A stretch of DNA of 64,000 nucleotides from Clostridiaceae bacterium (lineage in GTDB: Bacteria > Bacillota_I > Bacilli_A > Erysipelotrichales > Coprobacillaceae), in contig CABJAS010000010.1 in the NCBI GenBank assembly GCA_902363625.1, positions 1 through 64,000 on the forward strand, written 5' to 3'. Shown piece after piece: positions 25,200-33,847 of this stretch. Positions within the stretch are counted from its first letter, which is position 1, and each line of letters starts with the position of its first letter. Position numbers and translations under genes: made by a program. The notes under the pieces are model-generated. The model was given only the letters and a program-made list of their open reading frames with translations, did not search any database and was not told the origin of the DNA.

Positions 25200-25952
25200 T
25201 CACACATCACTGAATTTCAAATCCACATACAGCATATTATGATCAGATAATGTATTTTCCACCATATCGACATGACAGATTTCCAAATTCCGACTCACGA
25301 TAATATTATCAATAGCGTAAACCTTCATCTCCTCATTCTTTAGATTATACGTATCCAGCCACTTATCTTGATACCCGTTTGCTGTTACGTAAGCTTCTAA
25401 CATCGGATAGATCTCACTGTATTCTTGATCGGTATTAAAGTCACCTGTCAATATTTTATAGACAGATGAATCTTGATTCATTATAGTAAGTATTTCATTC
25501 AGCTGCTTTCTGCGAGCTGCTTTTCCTTCATGAGTTAAGTGCGTATTATAAATCGCTGCGGATTTCCCATGAATGTCAATGACGATGCGCTGCCATGCCC
25601 GAGCTTCGCTCAATCCTTCACTATTTAGCTTTCCGCCGGTTTCTTCTTTTATCTCGTAAGCAGACAGAAGTCCAATGCCGTACTCGCCTCCCTCAAAATC
25701 GATTGTCTTTTGAAAACTATCATATGGATAGACGCCTTGACTTGCGAATGCTGTCAACATATCCACAGGATTGCGTCGAGTAAAACGATCGAGCTCCTGC
25801 ATTCCCACAACATCAATATGATAGTCTTTAAGCTGTTCATGTATCTGAAGGATATTAGGGTGCATCTGCGATGAGATATTAAAACTCGCAATACGAATAT
25901 CTCCCATTCTTTTTTTCTCTCTTTGTAAATCACTGCGTGTACATTCAGACAT
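25200..25952 (-). CDS. Endonuclease/exonuclease/phosphatase family hydrolase
   Basis: 250-residue metal-dependent hydrolase of the EEP superfamily. Motifs in order: IRIASFNISSQ (metal Asn), VVGMQELDRFTRR (metal Glu), TGDFNTDQEYSE (Asp/Asn) and the terminal LSDHNMLYVDL (Asp-His). No signal peptide, so cytosolic. Family members cleave nucleic acids, phosphoinositides or sphingomyelin; the target cannot be told. The start has GGAGGAAG. Confidence 0.82.
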   Translation of the reverse strand: MSECTRSDLQREKKRMGDIRIASFNISSQMHPNILQIHEQLKDYHIDVVGMQELDRFTRRNPVDMLTAFASQGVYPYDSFQKTIDFEGGEYGIGLLSAYEIKEETGGKLNSEGLSEARAWQRIVIDIHGKSAAIYNTHLTHEGKAARRKQLNEILTIMNQDSSVYKILTGDFNTDQEYSEIYPMLEAYVTANGYQDKWLDTYNLKNEEMKVYAIDNIIVSRNLEICHVDMVENTLSDHNMLYVDLKFSDV

Positions 25953-26058
25953 TGTTCTTCCTCCGCTTATCCATTCATTCTAACTTCTCTTTGCCCCTAT
26001 TATAATATACTTTGATTTAGATAAAAAGCTTCATTAGTGGCTTTTAACCCCGTTGTGA

Positions 26059-26092
26059 TAAAAAAGACCTTCTCTAAAAGGAGAAAGTCTTT
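26059..26092 (-). terminator. Terminator of the spoIIA operon
   Basis: Minus-strand AAAGACTTTCTC...GAGAAGGTCTTT followed by TTTTTT. It lies about 95 bp behind sigF, with no gene in between. Confidence 0.85.
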
Positions 26093-26184
26093 GATACATC
26101 GTCATTAGGGTATAGCTGCCTATATCCTTATCTTATAAAATATCCTTTATACAGAATATATCTTATAGATGTTGTATTTAAAAA

Positions 26185-26910
26185 TCAGGATTCTTCAACT
26201 AAGCGGGATTTCAATTTGGCAATAATCTTCTTTTCCAGCCGAGATACCTGCACCTGTGATATCCCCAGCTTTTTAGCGATTACTTCTTGATTACAATTTT
26301 GCTTATATCTCATTTCAAGAATCATCTTTTCTTTATCATCTAATTTTTCAATTTCCATTTCCAATGCTAATTTTTCAAACCACATTTTATTGTGACTATC
26401 CTCTATACGATCGGCTAAGGAAATGGCAGAACCGTCTTTTTCATAGATAGGTTCGTTAAGAGAAGTCGGATAATAAGAGGCATCAATTGCTAGAATCACG
26501 TCTTGAACATCCACTTCCAAATACTCGGCAATATCATAAACATTAGGAACATCGTGTGAGATATTCGTTAAATGTTCTTTTGCTTTTTGAATTTTTAAAT
26601 TCAGCTCTTTTAATTGGCGAGATACTTTGATGGTTCCGTCATCTCTGAAATAGCGTTTGATTTCTCCCATAATAATGGGTACTGCATACGTTGAAAATTG
26701 AACGTTATATGAAAAATCAAAGTTATAGATGGATTTCATCAATCCAACACAACCGATTTGAAAAAGATCTTCTTTATCGTAATACGTATTTTTAAAACGA
26801 TGCACAATAGACCATACCAACCCGACATTTTGACTGACGAGCTGATCTAAAGCTGCTTCATCCCCTGATTGCGCAAGCTTAATTAATTCAACTGAATTTT
26901 TATTGGCCAT
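26185..26910 (-). CDS. sigF: Forespore sigma factor SigF
   Basis: 241 residues, the first compartment-specific sigma factor of sporulation, active in the forespore. Region 2 NVGLVWSIVHRFKNTYYDKEDLFQIGCVGLMKSIYNFDFSYNVQFSTYAVPIIMGEIKRYFRDDG and region 4 CNQEVIAKKLGISQVQVSRLEKKI are clear. It lies last in spoIIAA-spoIIAB-sigF, overlapping SpoIIAB by 11 nt. SpoIIAB holds it inactive until released by SpoIIAA. Together with dacF upstream this is the standard operon. Confidence 0.95.
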   Translation of the reverse strand: MANKNSVELIKLAQSGDEAALDQLVSQNVGLVWSIVHRFKNTYYDKEDLFQIGCVGLMKSIYNFDFSYNVQFSTYAVPIIMGEIKRYFRDDGTIKVSRQLKELNLKIQKAKEHLTNISHDVPNVYDIAEYLEVDVQDVILAIDASYYPTSLNEPIYEKDGSAISLADRIEDSHNKMWFEKLALEMEIEKLDDKEKMILEMRYKQNCNQEVIAKKLGISQVQVSRLEKKIIAKLKSRLVEES

Positions 26911-27331
26911 GTTTTTTCTTTAGTGTTTTTGTAATCGTTAGTTTAGTCCCCTGTTGTTTACTTGACAGAATCTCAAATTCATCACTTAATGCTTCAATGA
27001 TGCTTAACCCCATACCGGCATGCTCATCCCCCGGTTTCGTTGAAAAAAGCGGTGTTGAGGCTTGCTCGATATCATCTATTCCGCATCCCTGATCTTCAAT
27101 GATTAAGCATAGTGTATCCTCATCTAAGGTTGCTTCAATCGATACTTCACGATCTGTTTCTCCATTATATCCATGAATAATGGCATTGGTAAATGCTTCT
27201 GAAACCATCGTTTTGATTTCAACGATTTCATCGATGGTAGGATTTTTAGACATAACAAAAGAAGCGACGCTGTTTCTTACAAAACCATCGTTTACCAGTT
27301 CTGCTTTACACGTTATTTTCATCTGATTCAT
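26900..27331 (-). CDS. spoIIAB: Anti-sigma F factor and kinase SpoIIAB
   Basis: 143 residues, GHKL ATPase. The N-box reads MVSEAFTNAIIHGYNG, the G1 box EDQGCGIDDIEQA and the G2 region KPGDEHAGMGLSIIEAL. It binds and inhibits SigF and phosphorylates SpoIIAA on serine. The start overlaps the end of spoIIAA by 26 nt; AGGGG within spoIIAA serves it. Confidence 0.95.
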   Translation of the reverse strand: MNQMKITCKAELVNDGFVRNSVASFVMSKNPTIDEIVEIKTMVSEAFTNAIIHGYNGETDREVSIEATLDEDTLCLIIEDQGCGIDDIEQASTPLFSTKPGDEHAGMGLSIIEALSDEFEILSSKQQGTKLTITKTLKKKHGQ

Positions 27332-27680
27332 TATGTTCCCCTACCTTTACTAATATTTCATCTGTACTCTTAATATAATCCATTAAATTAAAGATACCTG
27401 TTAATTCAAACAAACGATAAGCCACTGGACTTAATCCGGTAATATAAAGTTTACCGCCCTCTGCTTTCATTTGATTGTAACGTCCTAAGACAAGACCAAT
27501 TCCCGAACTATCAATAAATGTTACACGATTAAAATCCATCACTACAACTTTATATTTACCTGTTTCCAGTTCGGCGACTAGCAAATTACGATAATTCATC
27601 GTATGAATACTGTCAATCTCTCCGGAAAAGTAGACAATGAGCTGATCACTATTTTTTTCAAACTGTATTTTATTCATCAT
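27306..27680 (-). CDS. spoIIAA: Anti-anti-sigma factor SpoIIAA
   Basis: 124-residue STAS-domain protein. The phosphorylated serine lies in FIDSSGIGLVLGRY (Ser58/59). Unphosphorylated SpoIIAA pulls SpoIIAB off SigF. AGGAGG precedes two adjacent ATGs, so the start may be 27680 or 27677. The region upstream lacks an obvious SigH or SigF promoter; TTGTCG-N17-CATAAA is the only loose candidate. Confidence 0.93.
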   Translation of the reverse strand: MMNKIQFEKNSDQLIVYFSGEIDSIHTMNYRNLLVAELETGKYKVVVMDFNRVTFIDSSGIGLVLGRYNQMKAEGGKLYITGLSPVAYRLFELTGIFNLMDYIKSTDEILVKVGEHNESDENNV

Positions 27681-27781
27681 TTTGCCTCCTCAGCTACATA
27701 TCTTAAACTAATTTATGACTAAAAGATACGCATCCGACAAAACTAGAACTTATGTGAAAAAATTAGAAACAAAACGACAAA

Positions 27782-28921
27782 TTACTGCCACATCTTTTGA
27801 AAATCACGAATCACCTTCTGTGAGAACTTTAGCTTTGGTATATCTTCAAGGATCACCAGATCATAGCTTTGAACTTTTCCGTCTTCGCTGTGCAGATCAA
27901 GCATTGCCACGGTTTCATTAGTAAATAACGGCGCCTGATTTTTTAAGATCCGGATATTGTAGCTTGGCTCATAAGCCTCTCCTTTTTTAGAGATATACGT
28001 AATATCATTTTTAGCATACAGATTCGTTTCTTTGATTTCACTGTCATTGACTTCTAAGGTTGTCACTAAATCTCCTTGATGGTAAACATAGCGGCTCTCA
28101 TACAAATTAAAGCCATAGTCTAATATTTGTGCCATTTCACTGTTTCTTTGCTTTGGCGTCGGTTCCTTTAAAACCACTCCGATCAAACGCAGACCATCAC
28201 GCTGAGCCGTTGCTACTAAGCAATAGCCAGCTTCTTTGGTATAGCCGGTTTTTAATCCATCAATACCGCTGTAAGCATTCAATAGTTTATTGGTATTGAC
28301 CAGCCAGAATTTCTTGTCTGTATCTTCTCTGACATATGTTTCTACCGTTGATGTTGTTTCTAACAGCTTGTCTCCGCCGATTTCAATTAAATAAGCTGCC
28401 ATCGTCGCTAAATCCAATGCACAGGTATAATGATTATCATCATGCAGCCCTGTAGCATTCGCAAAATGCGTATTGACCAGCTTTAATTCCTTCGCCTTTT
28501 CATTCATCATCTTGACAAACTCATCATTTGTACCGGCAATGTATTCTCCTAACGCTACGATACAGTCATTCGCAGAACCGATTGCCACAGATTTGAACAT
28601 ATCATATACACTCATCTGTTCATTCTCTTCCAAATAGATTTGACTTCCCCCCATGCTGGCCGCATAGGCTGATGTAGTGACCATATCATCAAAGCTGATT
28701 TTTTTAGAATTGATGGCCTCAAATAATAAGATCATACTCATGATCTTGGTCGTACTTGCCGGATACATTTTTTCCTGCTCATTAACCCCGTTGATAACCT
28801 GACGCGTTGATGCTTCGATCAGAATCATCGCCCCGCTGTTAGGTGCCAGATTGAGAGTCTCTGCTTTAACCGGCAGTATGCACATACATAAACATAATAA
28901 GAAAATACCTATTTTTTTCAT
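27782..28921 (-). CDS. dacF: D-alanyl-D-alanine carboxypeptidase DacF
   Basis: 379-residue penicillin-binding protein that trims pentapeptide side chains. Signal peptide (KKIGIFLLCLCMCILPVKA), then SxxK as STTK, SxN as SAND and KTG as GLKTGYTKEAGY. The C-terminal 100 residues form the beta-rich PBP5-like domain. Its place immediately before spoIIAA mirrors dacF-spoIIA of spore formers, suggesting a role in forespore or cortex peptidoglycan. A GTG upstream overlaps the GGGTGA site, so ATG 28921 is preferred. Confidence 0.9.
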   Translation of the reverse strand: MKKIGIFLLCLCMCILPVKAETLNLAPNSGAMILIEASTRQVINGVNEQEKMYPASTTKIMSMILLFEAINSKKISFDDMVTTSAYAASMGGSQIYLEENEQMSVYDMFKSVAIGSANDCIVALGEYIAGTNDEFVKMMNEKAKELKLVNTHFANATGLHDDNHYTCALDLATMAAYLIEIGGDKLLETTSTVETYVREDTDKKFWLVNTNKLLNAYSGIDGLKTGYTKEAGYCLVATAQRDGLRLIGVVLKEPTPKQRNSEMAQILDYGFNLYESRYVYHQGDLVTTLEVNDSEIKETNLYAKNDITYISKKGEAYEPSYNIRILKNQAPLFTNETVAMLDLHSEDGKVQSYDLVILEDIPKLKFSQKVIRDFQKMWQ

Positions 28922-29056
28922 TTCATTCACCCATAATAATATATGTTTGAATTAACAGGATATGTTTTAATCCCTATGTTTTATCAAGTTTATTTTATTG
29001 CATAACCCTCATGCTTTCATTATAATAAATATAAGAGGATGAATAAGGAGGTCGCT

Positions 29057-30133
29057 ATGAAGGTATCTTTTAGTCAAGTAGAGCCATCTCAGATCAATCA
29101 GCTAGCAGAGTTAGCGAATCAGATATGGCATGAATTTTTTACAATCATTTTAAGTGAAGATCAAATCAATTACATGGTAGATAAATTTCAGTCTGCTCAT
29201 GCTATTAAAGAACAGACAGAACGCAAAGGATATACCTATTATTTTATTTTAGAAGAAAATATTCCGATTGGTTTTACAGCGATTCGTTTAGAAAATGAAA
29301 GATTGTTTTTAAGCAAACTCTATCTGCAAAAATCAGCACGTGGAAAAGGCTATGCCAGCTTAGCTTTTGAATTTATAGAAGAGATTGCTAAAGAAAACCA
29401 TAAAAACTTTATTTATTTAACTGTAAACAAATATAATGAACACACAATCAAAGTCTATGAAAAAAAAGGATTCGTAAAAGTGGATGCCAAGGTTTCTGAT
29501 ATTGGCAATGGCTTTGTCATGGATGATTTTATCATGGAAAAAGTATTGAATCCTTCTAAGCTTACTGAAATTCAAAAAATGATTCACGGCTATTATTATA
29601 TGCCAAGCGATAAGTTTTTAAATAAAAAACGAATGCAGGCAAAGGAACTGCTTTATGATTTTAACTTACTGATGCCCTCTGAAGTCGGCGATCAAATCCT
29701 TAAGCAATTATTGGGAAGCTGTGGTAAGAAGCCGCATATTGAACCGCATTTCAAATGTGACTATGGAAAGAATATCCTGATTGGCGATTATTTTTATGCC
29801 AATTCTAACTGTACTATTTTAGATGAAGCAAAAGTTATTATCGGCAATGAAGTACTATTCGGACCTAATGTCGGTCTTTATACAGTCAATCACCCATTAG
29901 ATGCTGCAAGCCGTGAAAAAGGCTATGAGATTGCCAAACCGATAGTGATTGGCAATAATGTCTGGCTGGGAGCAAATGTCGTTGTTTTGCCAGGTGTCAC
30001 AATTGGAGAGCGCAGTGTTATTGCCGCCGGAAGCATCGTTACAAAAGATATCCCTGCGGATTGTTTGGCAGCCGGAAATCCCTGTCAGATCATCCGTGAA
30101 ATCGATCAGGAGCAGCCGATCCCATTACCATAA
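29057..30133 (+). CDS. GNAT acetyltransferase fused to a maltose/galactoside O-acetyltransferase
   Basis: 358 residues from ATG 29057 (AAGGAGG-TCGCT). Residues 1-165 are a GNAT domain (LYLQKSARGKGYASLAFEFI, VNKYNEHTIKVYEKKGF). The remainder is a LacA/Maa-type left-handed beta-helix enzyme: MIHGYYYMPSDKFLNKKRMQAKELLYDFN, then hexapeptide repeats IEPHFKCDYGKNILIG, FGPNVGLYTVNHPLD (catalytic His) and IVIGNNVWLGANVVVLPGVTIG. Two acetyl-CoA enzymes are joined in one chain. The substrates are unknown; the second half acetylates sugars in its known relatives. Confidence 0.88.
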   Translation: MKVSFSQVEPSQINQLAELANQIWHEFFTIILSEDQINYMVDKFQSAHAIKEQTERKGYTYYFILEENIPIGFTAIRLENERLFLSKLYLQKSARGKGYASLAFEFIEEIAKENHKNFIYLTVNKYNEHTIKVYEKKGFVKVDAKVSDIGNGFVMDDFIMEKVLNPSKLTEIQKMIHGYYYMPSDKFLNKKRMQAKELLYDFNLLMPSEVGDQILKQLLGSCGKKPHIEPHFKCDYGKNILIGDYFYANSNCTILDEAKVIIGNEVLFGPNVGLYTVNHPLDAASREKGYEIAKPIVIGNNVWLGANVVVLPGVTIGERSVIAAGSIVTKDIPADCLAAGNPCQIIREIDQEQPIPLP

Positions 30134-30167
30134 TAAAAAAAGCTTAAAACCCTATTATTTAAAGTTC

Positions 30168-30207
30168 AGACTATTGACAAATGATTTATTTGCTAATAGT
30201 CTTTTTG
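30168..30207 (+). terminator. Terminator of the fused acetyltransferase gene
   Basis: AGACTATT...AATAGTCT stem with a 19-base loop, then TTTTG. Confidence 0.7.
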
Positions 30208-30758
30208 TTTTCTAAATACTCAAACTCCGATTTAAATAAAGAAAACAACAGATCGTCATAAATAACATCCTCATATCCACACACAGCATGACGCAATGTT
30301 CCCTCATGCAAAAAACCTAATTTCTTTAACAGCCGAATTGAAGCGATATTAGGCGAAAAGACTCTTGCAGTAACAATATCCATCTTCAATATTGTGAATA
30401 TATAGTTTAACACTTCATTCAAAGCTTCATGCATATAGCCATTCTGAGTCTTTGCTTCATCTAAATAATAAGAAATGGAAACGGATCGCACTTTATATCT
30501 CAGCGTGTCAGGCTCAATAAAAACAGCACCAATGATCTCATTAGATTCTTTACATACGAGATGAAAAGTCCAATAGCTCTCATGAGGTGTCTCAAATTTC
30601 TTAATCAGTTCAGCAGTGCTGACCTTATTCATAGCGTTGTACCTTAATACATGCTCACTGTTGCAAATCTTTAAAATAGCCTTTACGTCATCAGCCTGTG
30701 GCAGACGAATAAGCAGTCTTGGCGTTTCTATCACCCTATTTTCTCTGCTGGACTTCAT
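30186..30758 (-). CDS. GNAT acetyltransferase, RimL type
   Basis: 190 residues: ETPRLLIRLPQADDVKAILKICNSEHV, IGAVFIEPDTLRYKVRSVSISYYLDE, AKTQNGYMHEALNEVLNY as the acetyl-CoA loop region, and SPNIASIRLLKKLGFLHEGTLRHAV. The gene follows the Rrf2 regulator with a TAATG overlap. Of two adjacent ATGs, 30758 has better spacing from GGAGG. Its substrate is unknown. Confidence 0.82.
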   Translation of the reverse strand: MKSSRENRVIETPRLLIRLPQADDVKAILKICNSEHVLRYNAMNKVSTAELIKKFETPHESYWTFHLVCKESNEIIGAVFIEPDTLRYKVRSVSISYYLDEAKTQNGYMHEALNEVLNYIFTILKMDIVTARVFSPNIASIRLLKKLGFLHEGTLRHAVCGYEDVIYDDLLFSLFKSEFEYLENKKTISK

Positions 30759-30760
30759 CA

Positions 30761-31198
30761 TTATCCCTCCGAATAATCCTTCATCGCCATCTTTAAAGTA
30801 ACAGCACGCAACTTAGCCTTGAAAGCTTCTTCGGCATCTTCAAAAGCATTCAAAATCATTTTTTGTTTCGTTGCCTTTAATTCTGCACTTTCTTCTAAAA
30901 AAACTTTTTCTACCAATCCGGTCGCTACAGCAAAAGCCTCTTTTCCTTCGATTGCTTCAAATATATCACATAATGTGATCTGTGCCGGATCTTTTTTCAA
31001 AGTAAAGCCGCCATTCTTTCCTGCTTCTGAATTAATCAATCCAGCGACCACTAATTGACGAATTATTTTCTTCAAATAGGAATCCGATACATCTAAGCGC
31101 TGACTTAAAAAATAACTTTTAATATGTTCTTCATTTTTTCCATGCGCAATAATAATCAATAAGCATATTGCCTGTTCTACACTATTTTTTACTCTCAT
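30761..31198 (-). CDS. Rrf2-family transcriptional regulator
   Basis: 145 residues from ATG 31198 (AAGGTGG upstream). Winged HTH: NEEHIKSYFLSQRLDVSDSYLKKIIRQLVVAGLINSEAGKNGGFTL, matching Rrf2 with the GKNGGF wing. It contains only two separated Cys and lacks the three-Cys iron-sulfur cluster of IscR/NsrR, so it is more like CymR/YwnA types. It is divergent from the YhgE/Pip gene, whose promoter has two palindromes, so it may control that gene. Confidence 0.85.
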   Translation of the reverse strand: MRVKNSVEQAICLLIIIAHGKNEEHIKSYFLSQRLDVSDSYLKKIIRQLVVAGLINSEAGKNGGFTLKKDPAQITLCDIFEAIEGKEAFAVATGLVEKVFLEESAELKATKQKMILNAFEDAEEAFKAKLRAVTLKMAMKDYSEG

Positions 31199-31289
31199 TC
31201 TTTTTTCCACCTTCGTCATTCTTCTTCTATTTTACCATATTTTTTAAAATCGCCACACTCCTTATCCCAAAATAATTACATAAATGGTC

Positions 31290-31318
31290 TTGACAAATCG
31301 CTATGAGGTGACTAAAAT
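31290..31318 (+). promoter_or_regulatory. Promoter of the YhgE/Pip gene
   Basis: TTGACA (31290-31295), 17 bp, TAAAAT (31313-31318). The leader from there to the ATG is about 85 nt and contains both palindromes. Confidence 0.75.
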
Positions 31319-31323
31319 GTCTT

Positions 31324-31371
31324 TTATTAATAGATATTATATATCCATAGATACATTTTGTCTATTAATAG
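31324..31371. promoter_or_regulatory. Two palindromic operator candidates
   Basis: TTATTAATAG (31324-31333) lies at the predicted transcription start and CTATTAATAG (31362-31371), a perfect palindrome, 38 bp further on. The pair suggests cooperative repression, most simply by the divergent Rrf2 protein. Confidence 0.5.
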
Positions 31372-31407
31372 CATATATTAAATCGTAATAGAAAGAAGGA
31401 GAAAAAT

Positions 31408-33786
31408 ATGCTTAAAAAGGAATGGCAAAACTTTCTTAAGAATCATTGGCTGGTGATCGTCATTATTGGTGTCATGAGTATTCCAACATTATATACGACG
31501 ATTTTTCTAGGATCGATGTGGGATCCGTATGGAACGACAGACCAACTGCCTGTTGCCGTGGTCAATTTAGATCAGCCTGTCACCTATCAAGATCAAAAGA
31601 TGAACCTTGGTGAAGAAATGGTCAACAGTTTAAAAGAAGATGCTTCCTTAGATTTTCATTTTACAGATGAAGCTTCTGCTCAAAAGGGATTAGAAGATGA
31701 AACGTATTATATGGTAATCACGATTCCTAAAAACTTTTCTTCCAATGCGACAACGCTTCTTGATGAGCATCCTCAAAAGATGGAATTGGAGTATCAGACC
31801 AATCCCGGTACCAATTATATTGCTTCAAAAATGGATGAAACTGCCATTAATAAAATAAAAAGCAGTATTTCAACAAAAGTCACAGAAACTTATGCCAATA
31901 CTTTATTCAATCAAATTCGTACTGTTGGTGATGGTTTCCATGAAGCCGCAGAAGGTGCAGCCCAAATCAATGACGGAACTGCTCAATTAACTGAGGGTAA
32001 TACAACAATTACCGATAATTTACAAGTGTTAGCAACAAGCAGCTTAACGTTTAAAGATGGAGCCAATACACTTAATATTGGATTAAAAGATTATACCGGC
32101 GGTGTTTCTCAAATTTATCAAGGAGCTTCTTTACTGCAAGCCGGGATTGATCAATTGAATCAAAACAACACTACATTAAATGATGGTGTTGCCAGTCTTG
32201 ATACAGGGATATCCCAGCTTAAACTAGGTAGCGATACTCTGCTTGCGGGACTAAATCAAATGTCCGAATCCTTAGGAGAATCACTGACGCCTACGCAAAT
32301 GCAGAATATTGCATTATTAAAGGAACAGCTGCCTGTCTTAAATGATGGTATTCAAGCTTTGTATACTACTTTGAATGATACTTCTCCAGCAAGTCTGATG
32401 GCTACTGTTAATGCAGATCTAACGGCTGTTGGAACCAATGCTCAAGAAGCCGGGCAGAATCTAGCTTTAACAATCGAAGAATTTAAAAATTCTGAAGCAT
32501 TTAAAAAGCTAGATGTAAGCACTCAAAAAGAATTATTAGCCGCTCTAACAACGAACCCTTCCTTTGGTGCTTTGTCTAGCAATCTAAACAGCATTGGAAC
32601 GCATTTAAACAGTGCCAGCACCACTTTAACAACCATCATGAACAGTTTACAAGAAAATGTCAAAACGATTGCTGAGGGAGCCAATATGCTGCTGCCAGGC
32701 AGTCAAACAGCTATCCAGCAATTATCCAATGGACTCGTTAGTGTTAAAGAGAACTTGGATAAAGAAAACGGAATTATCGAAGGATGCGGAACGATCAATC
32801 AAGGCTTAACACTCATCAGCAGCAAGCTTCAAGGTCAAGATGGACTTCAAAACGGATTAACCGCTTATACCAATGGAGTAGCAGCGTTAAAAGAAGGAAG
32901 TCAAGCCCTAGTCAACGGTGCTTCCACCTTAAATGCAAATACCCCTACGCTTCTTAGCGGCACAAATCAATTAAGCAATGGTGCCGGAGAAATTCATGAG
33001 GGAGCAGCTTTATTAAAAGAGGGTTCCCAAACATTAGGAGAAGGTCTTTCTACCTTAGCTGACGGATCAAAAACCTTGGCAACTAGCTTAAACGACGGAG
33101 CCAGTCAAGTCGATCAAGCCAATGGAAACGATCAGACCACCAGCATGTTTGCTGAGCCTGTCGAAGTCCAAGGATCGGAGTTATCTACTGTTCCTAATAA
33201 CGGACACGCAATGGCACCTTATATGATGTCTGTCGGTCTTTATGTAGGCTGTATTGCCTTTTGCTTAATGTATCCATTGCTTCAGCACTCTACCCCATCG
33301 GTTGAGAGCGGCTTTAAATGGTGGCTTTCAAAGGCAAGTGTCATCGCTGTAGTCGCTTGTCTCCAAGCCTGCTTAATGGTGGGTATGCTGATGATGATAA
33401 ATCATCTTGAACCTTTACAAATCTTACAGACCTTCTTAATGGGATGTCTTGTTTCTACCACTTTTATGGCAATGATTGTTTTCTTTAATTTAATCTTAGG
33501 AAAAGTCGGAAGCTTCATTGTCTTAGTCTTTATGGTATTACAGTTAGGGGGAGCGGCAGGAACTTATCCGATTGAATTATCAGCCGGTTTCTTCAAAGCC
33601 ATTCATCCCTATATGCCATTTACCTACAGTGTCCATGCTTTCAGGAATACCCTTTGCATCGGTGGTAATATTCTTAATGATGTAGGTATCTTTGTTGTTA
33701 TTTTGATTGCTTTTGCATTATTAACCTTCATGGTTTATGAAATAAAAGCCAGAAAACTTTCAATAATAAAAAACATTGAAGCATAA
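31408..33786 (+). CDS. YhgE/Pip family membrane protein
   Basis: 792 residues. One N-terminal membrane segment (about 14-32), then SMWDPYGTTDQLPVAVVNLDQPV, the hallmark of YhgE/Pip proteins, a long extracytoplasmic helical region full of LxxGxxxLxxG repeats (for example GASTLNANTPTLLSGTNQL), and a C-terminal ABC-2-like block of about five membrane segments (from about 605). Relatives include the lactococcal phage infection protein and ESX-type secretion-associated or drug-export-like components. The role here may be export or surface reception. The gene is alone, divergent from the Rrf2 gene. Confidence 0.85.
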   Translation: MLKKEWQNFLKNHWLVIVIIGVMSIPTLYTTIFLGSMWDPYGTTDQLPVAVVNLDQPVTYQDQKMNLGEEMVNSLKEDASLDFHFTDEASAQKGLEDETYYMVITIPKNFSSNATTLLDEHPQKMELEYQTNPGTNYIASKMDETAINKIKSSISTKVTETYANTLFNQIRTVGDGFHEAAEGAAQINDGTAQLTEGNTTITDNLQVLATSSLTFKDGANTLNIGLKDYTGGVSQIYQGASLLQAGIDQLNQNNTTLNDGVASLDTGISQLKLGSDTLLAGLNQMSESLGESLTPTQMQNIALLKEQLPVLNDGIQALYTTLNDTSPASLMATVNADLTAVGTNAQEAGQNLALTIEEFKNSEAFKKLDVSTQKELLAALTTNPSFGALSSNLNSIGTHLNSASTTLTTIMNSLQENVKTIAEGANMLLPGSQTAIQQLSNGLVSVKENLDKENGIIEGCGTINQGLTLISSKLQGQDGLQNGLTAYTNGVAALKEGSQALVNGASTLNANTPTLLSGTNQLSNGAGEIHEGAALLKEGSQTLGEGLSTLADGSKTLATSLNDGASQVDQANGNDQTTSMFAEPVEVQGSELSTVPNNGHAMAPYMMSVGLYVGCIAFCLMYPLLQHSTPSVESGFKWWLSKASVIAVVACLQACLMVGMLMMINHLEPLQILQTFLMGCLVSTTFMAMIVFFNLILGKVGSFIVLVFMVLQLGGAAGTYPIELSAGFFKAIHPYMPFTYSVHAFRNTLCIGGNILNDVGIFVVILIAFALLTFMVYEIKARKLSIIKNIEA

Positions 33787-33790
33787 CATA

Positions 33791-33838
33791 AAAACGCATA
33801 GCGCAATAGATCATTCTATTTTGCGATGCGTTTTTTTA
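33791..33838. terminator. Bidirectional terminator
   Basis: AAAACGCAT...ATGCGTTTTTTT with an internal AATAGA/TCTATT stem; shared by the YhgE and surface-protein genes. Confidence 0.85.
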
Positions 33839-33847
33839 GTTTACTTC

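Noticed and set aside
27681..27781. SigH-type promoter before spoIIAA
   Set aside because: No convincing RnAGGAWWW/GAATWW match; the region could also be read from dacF.
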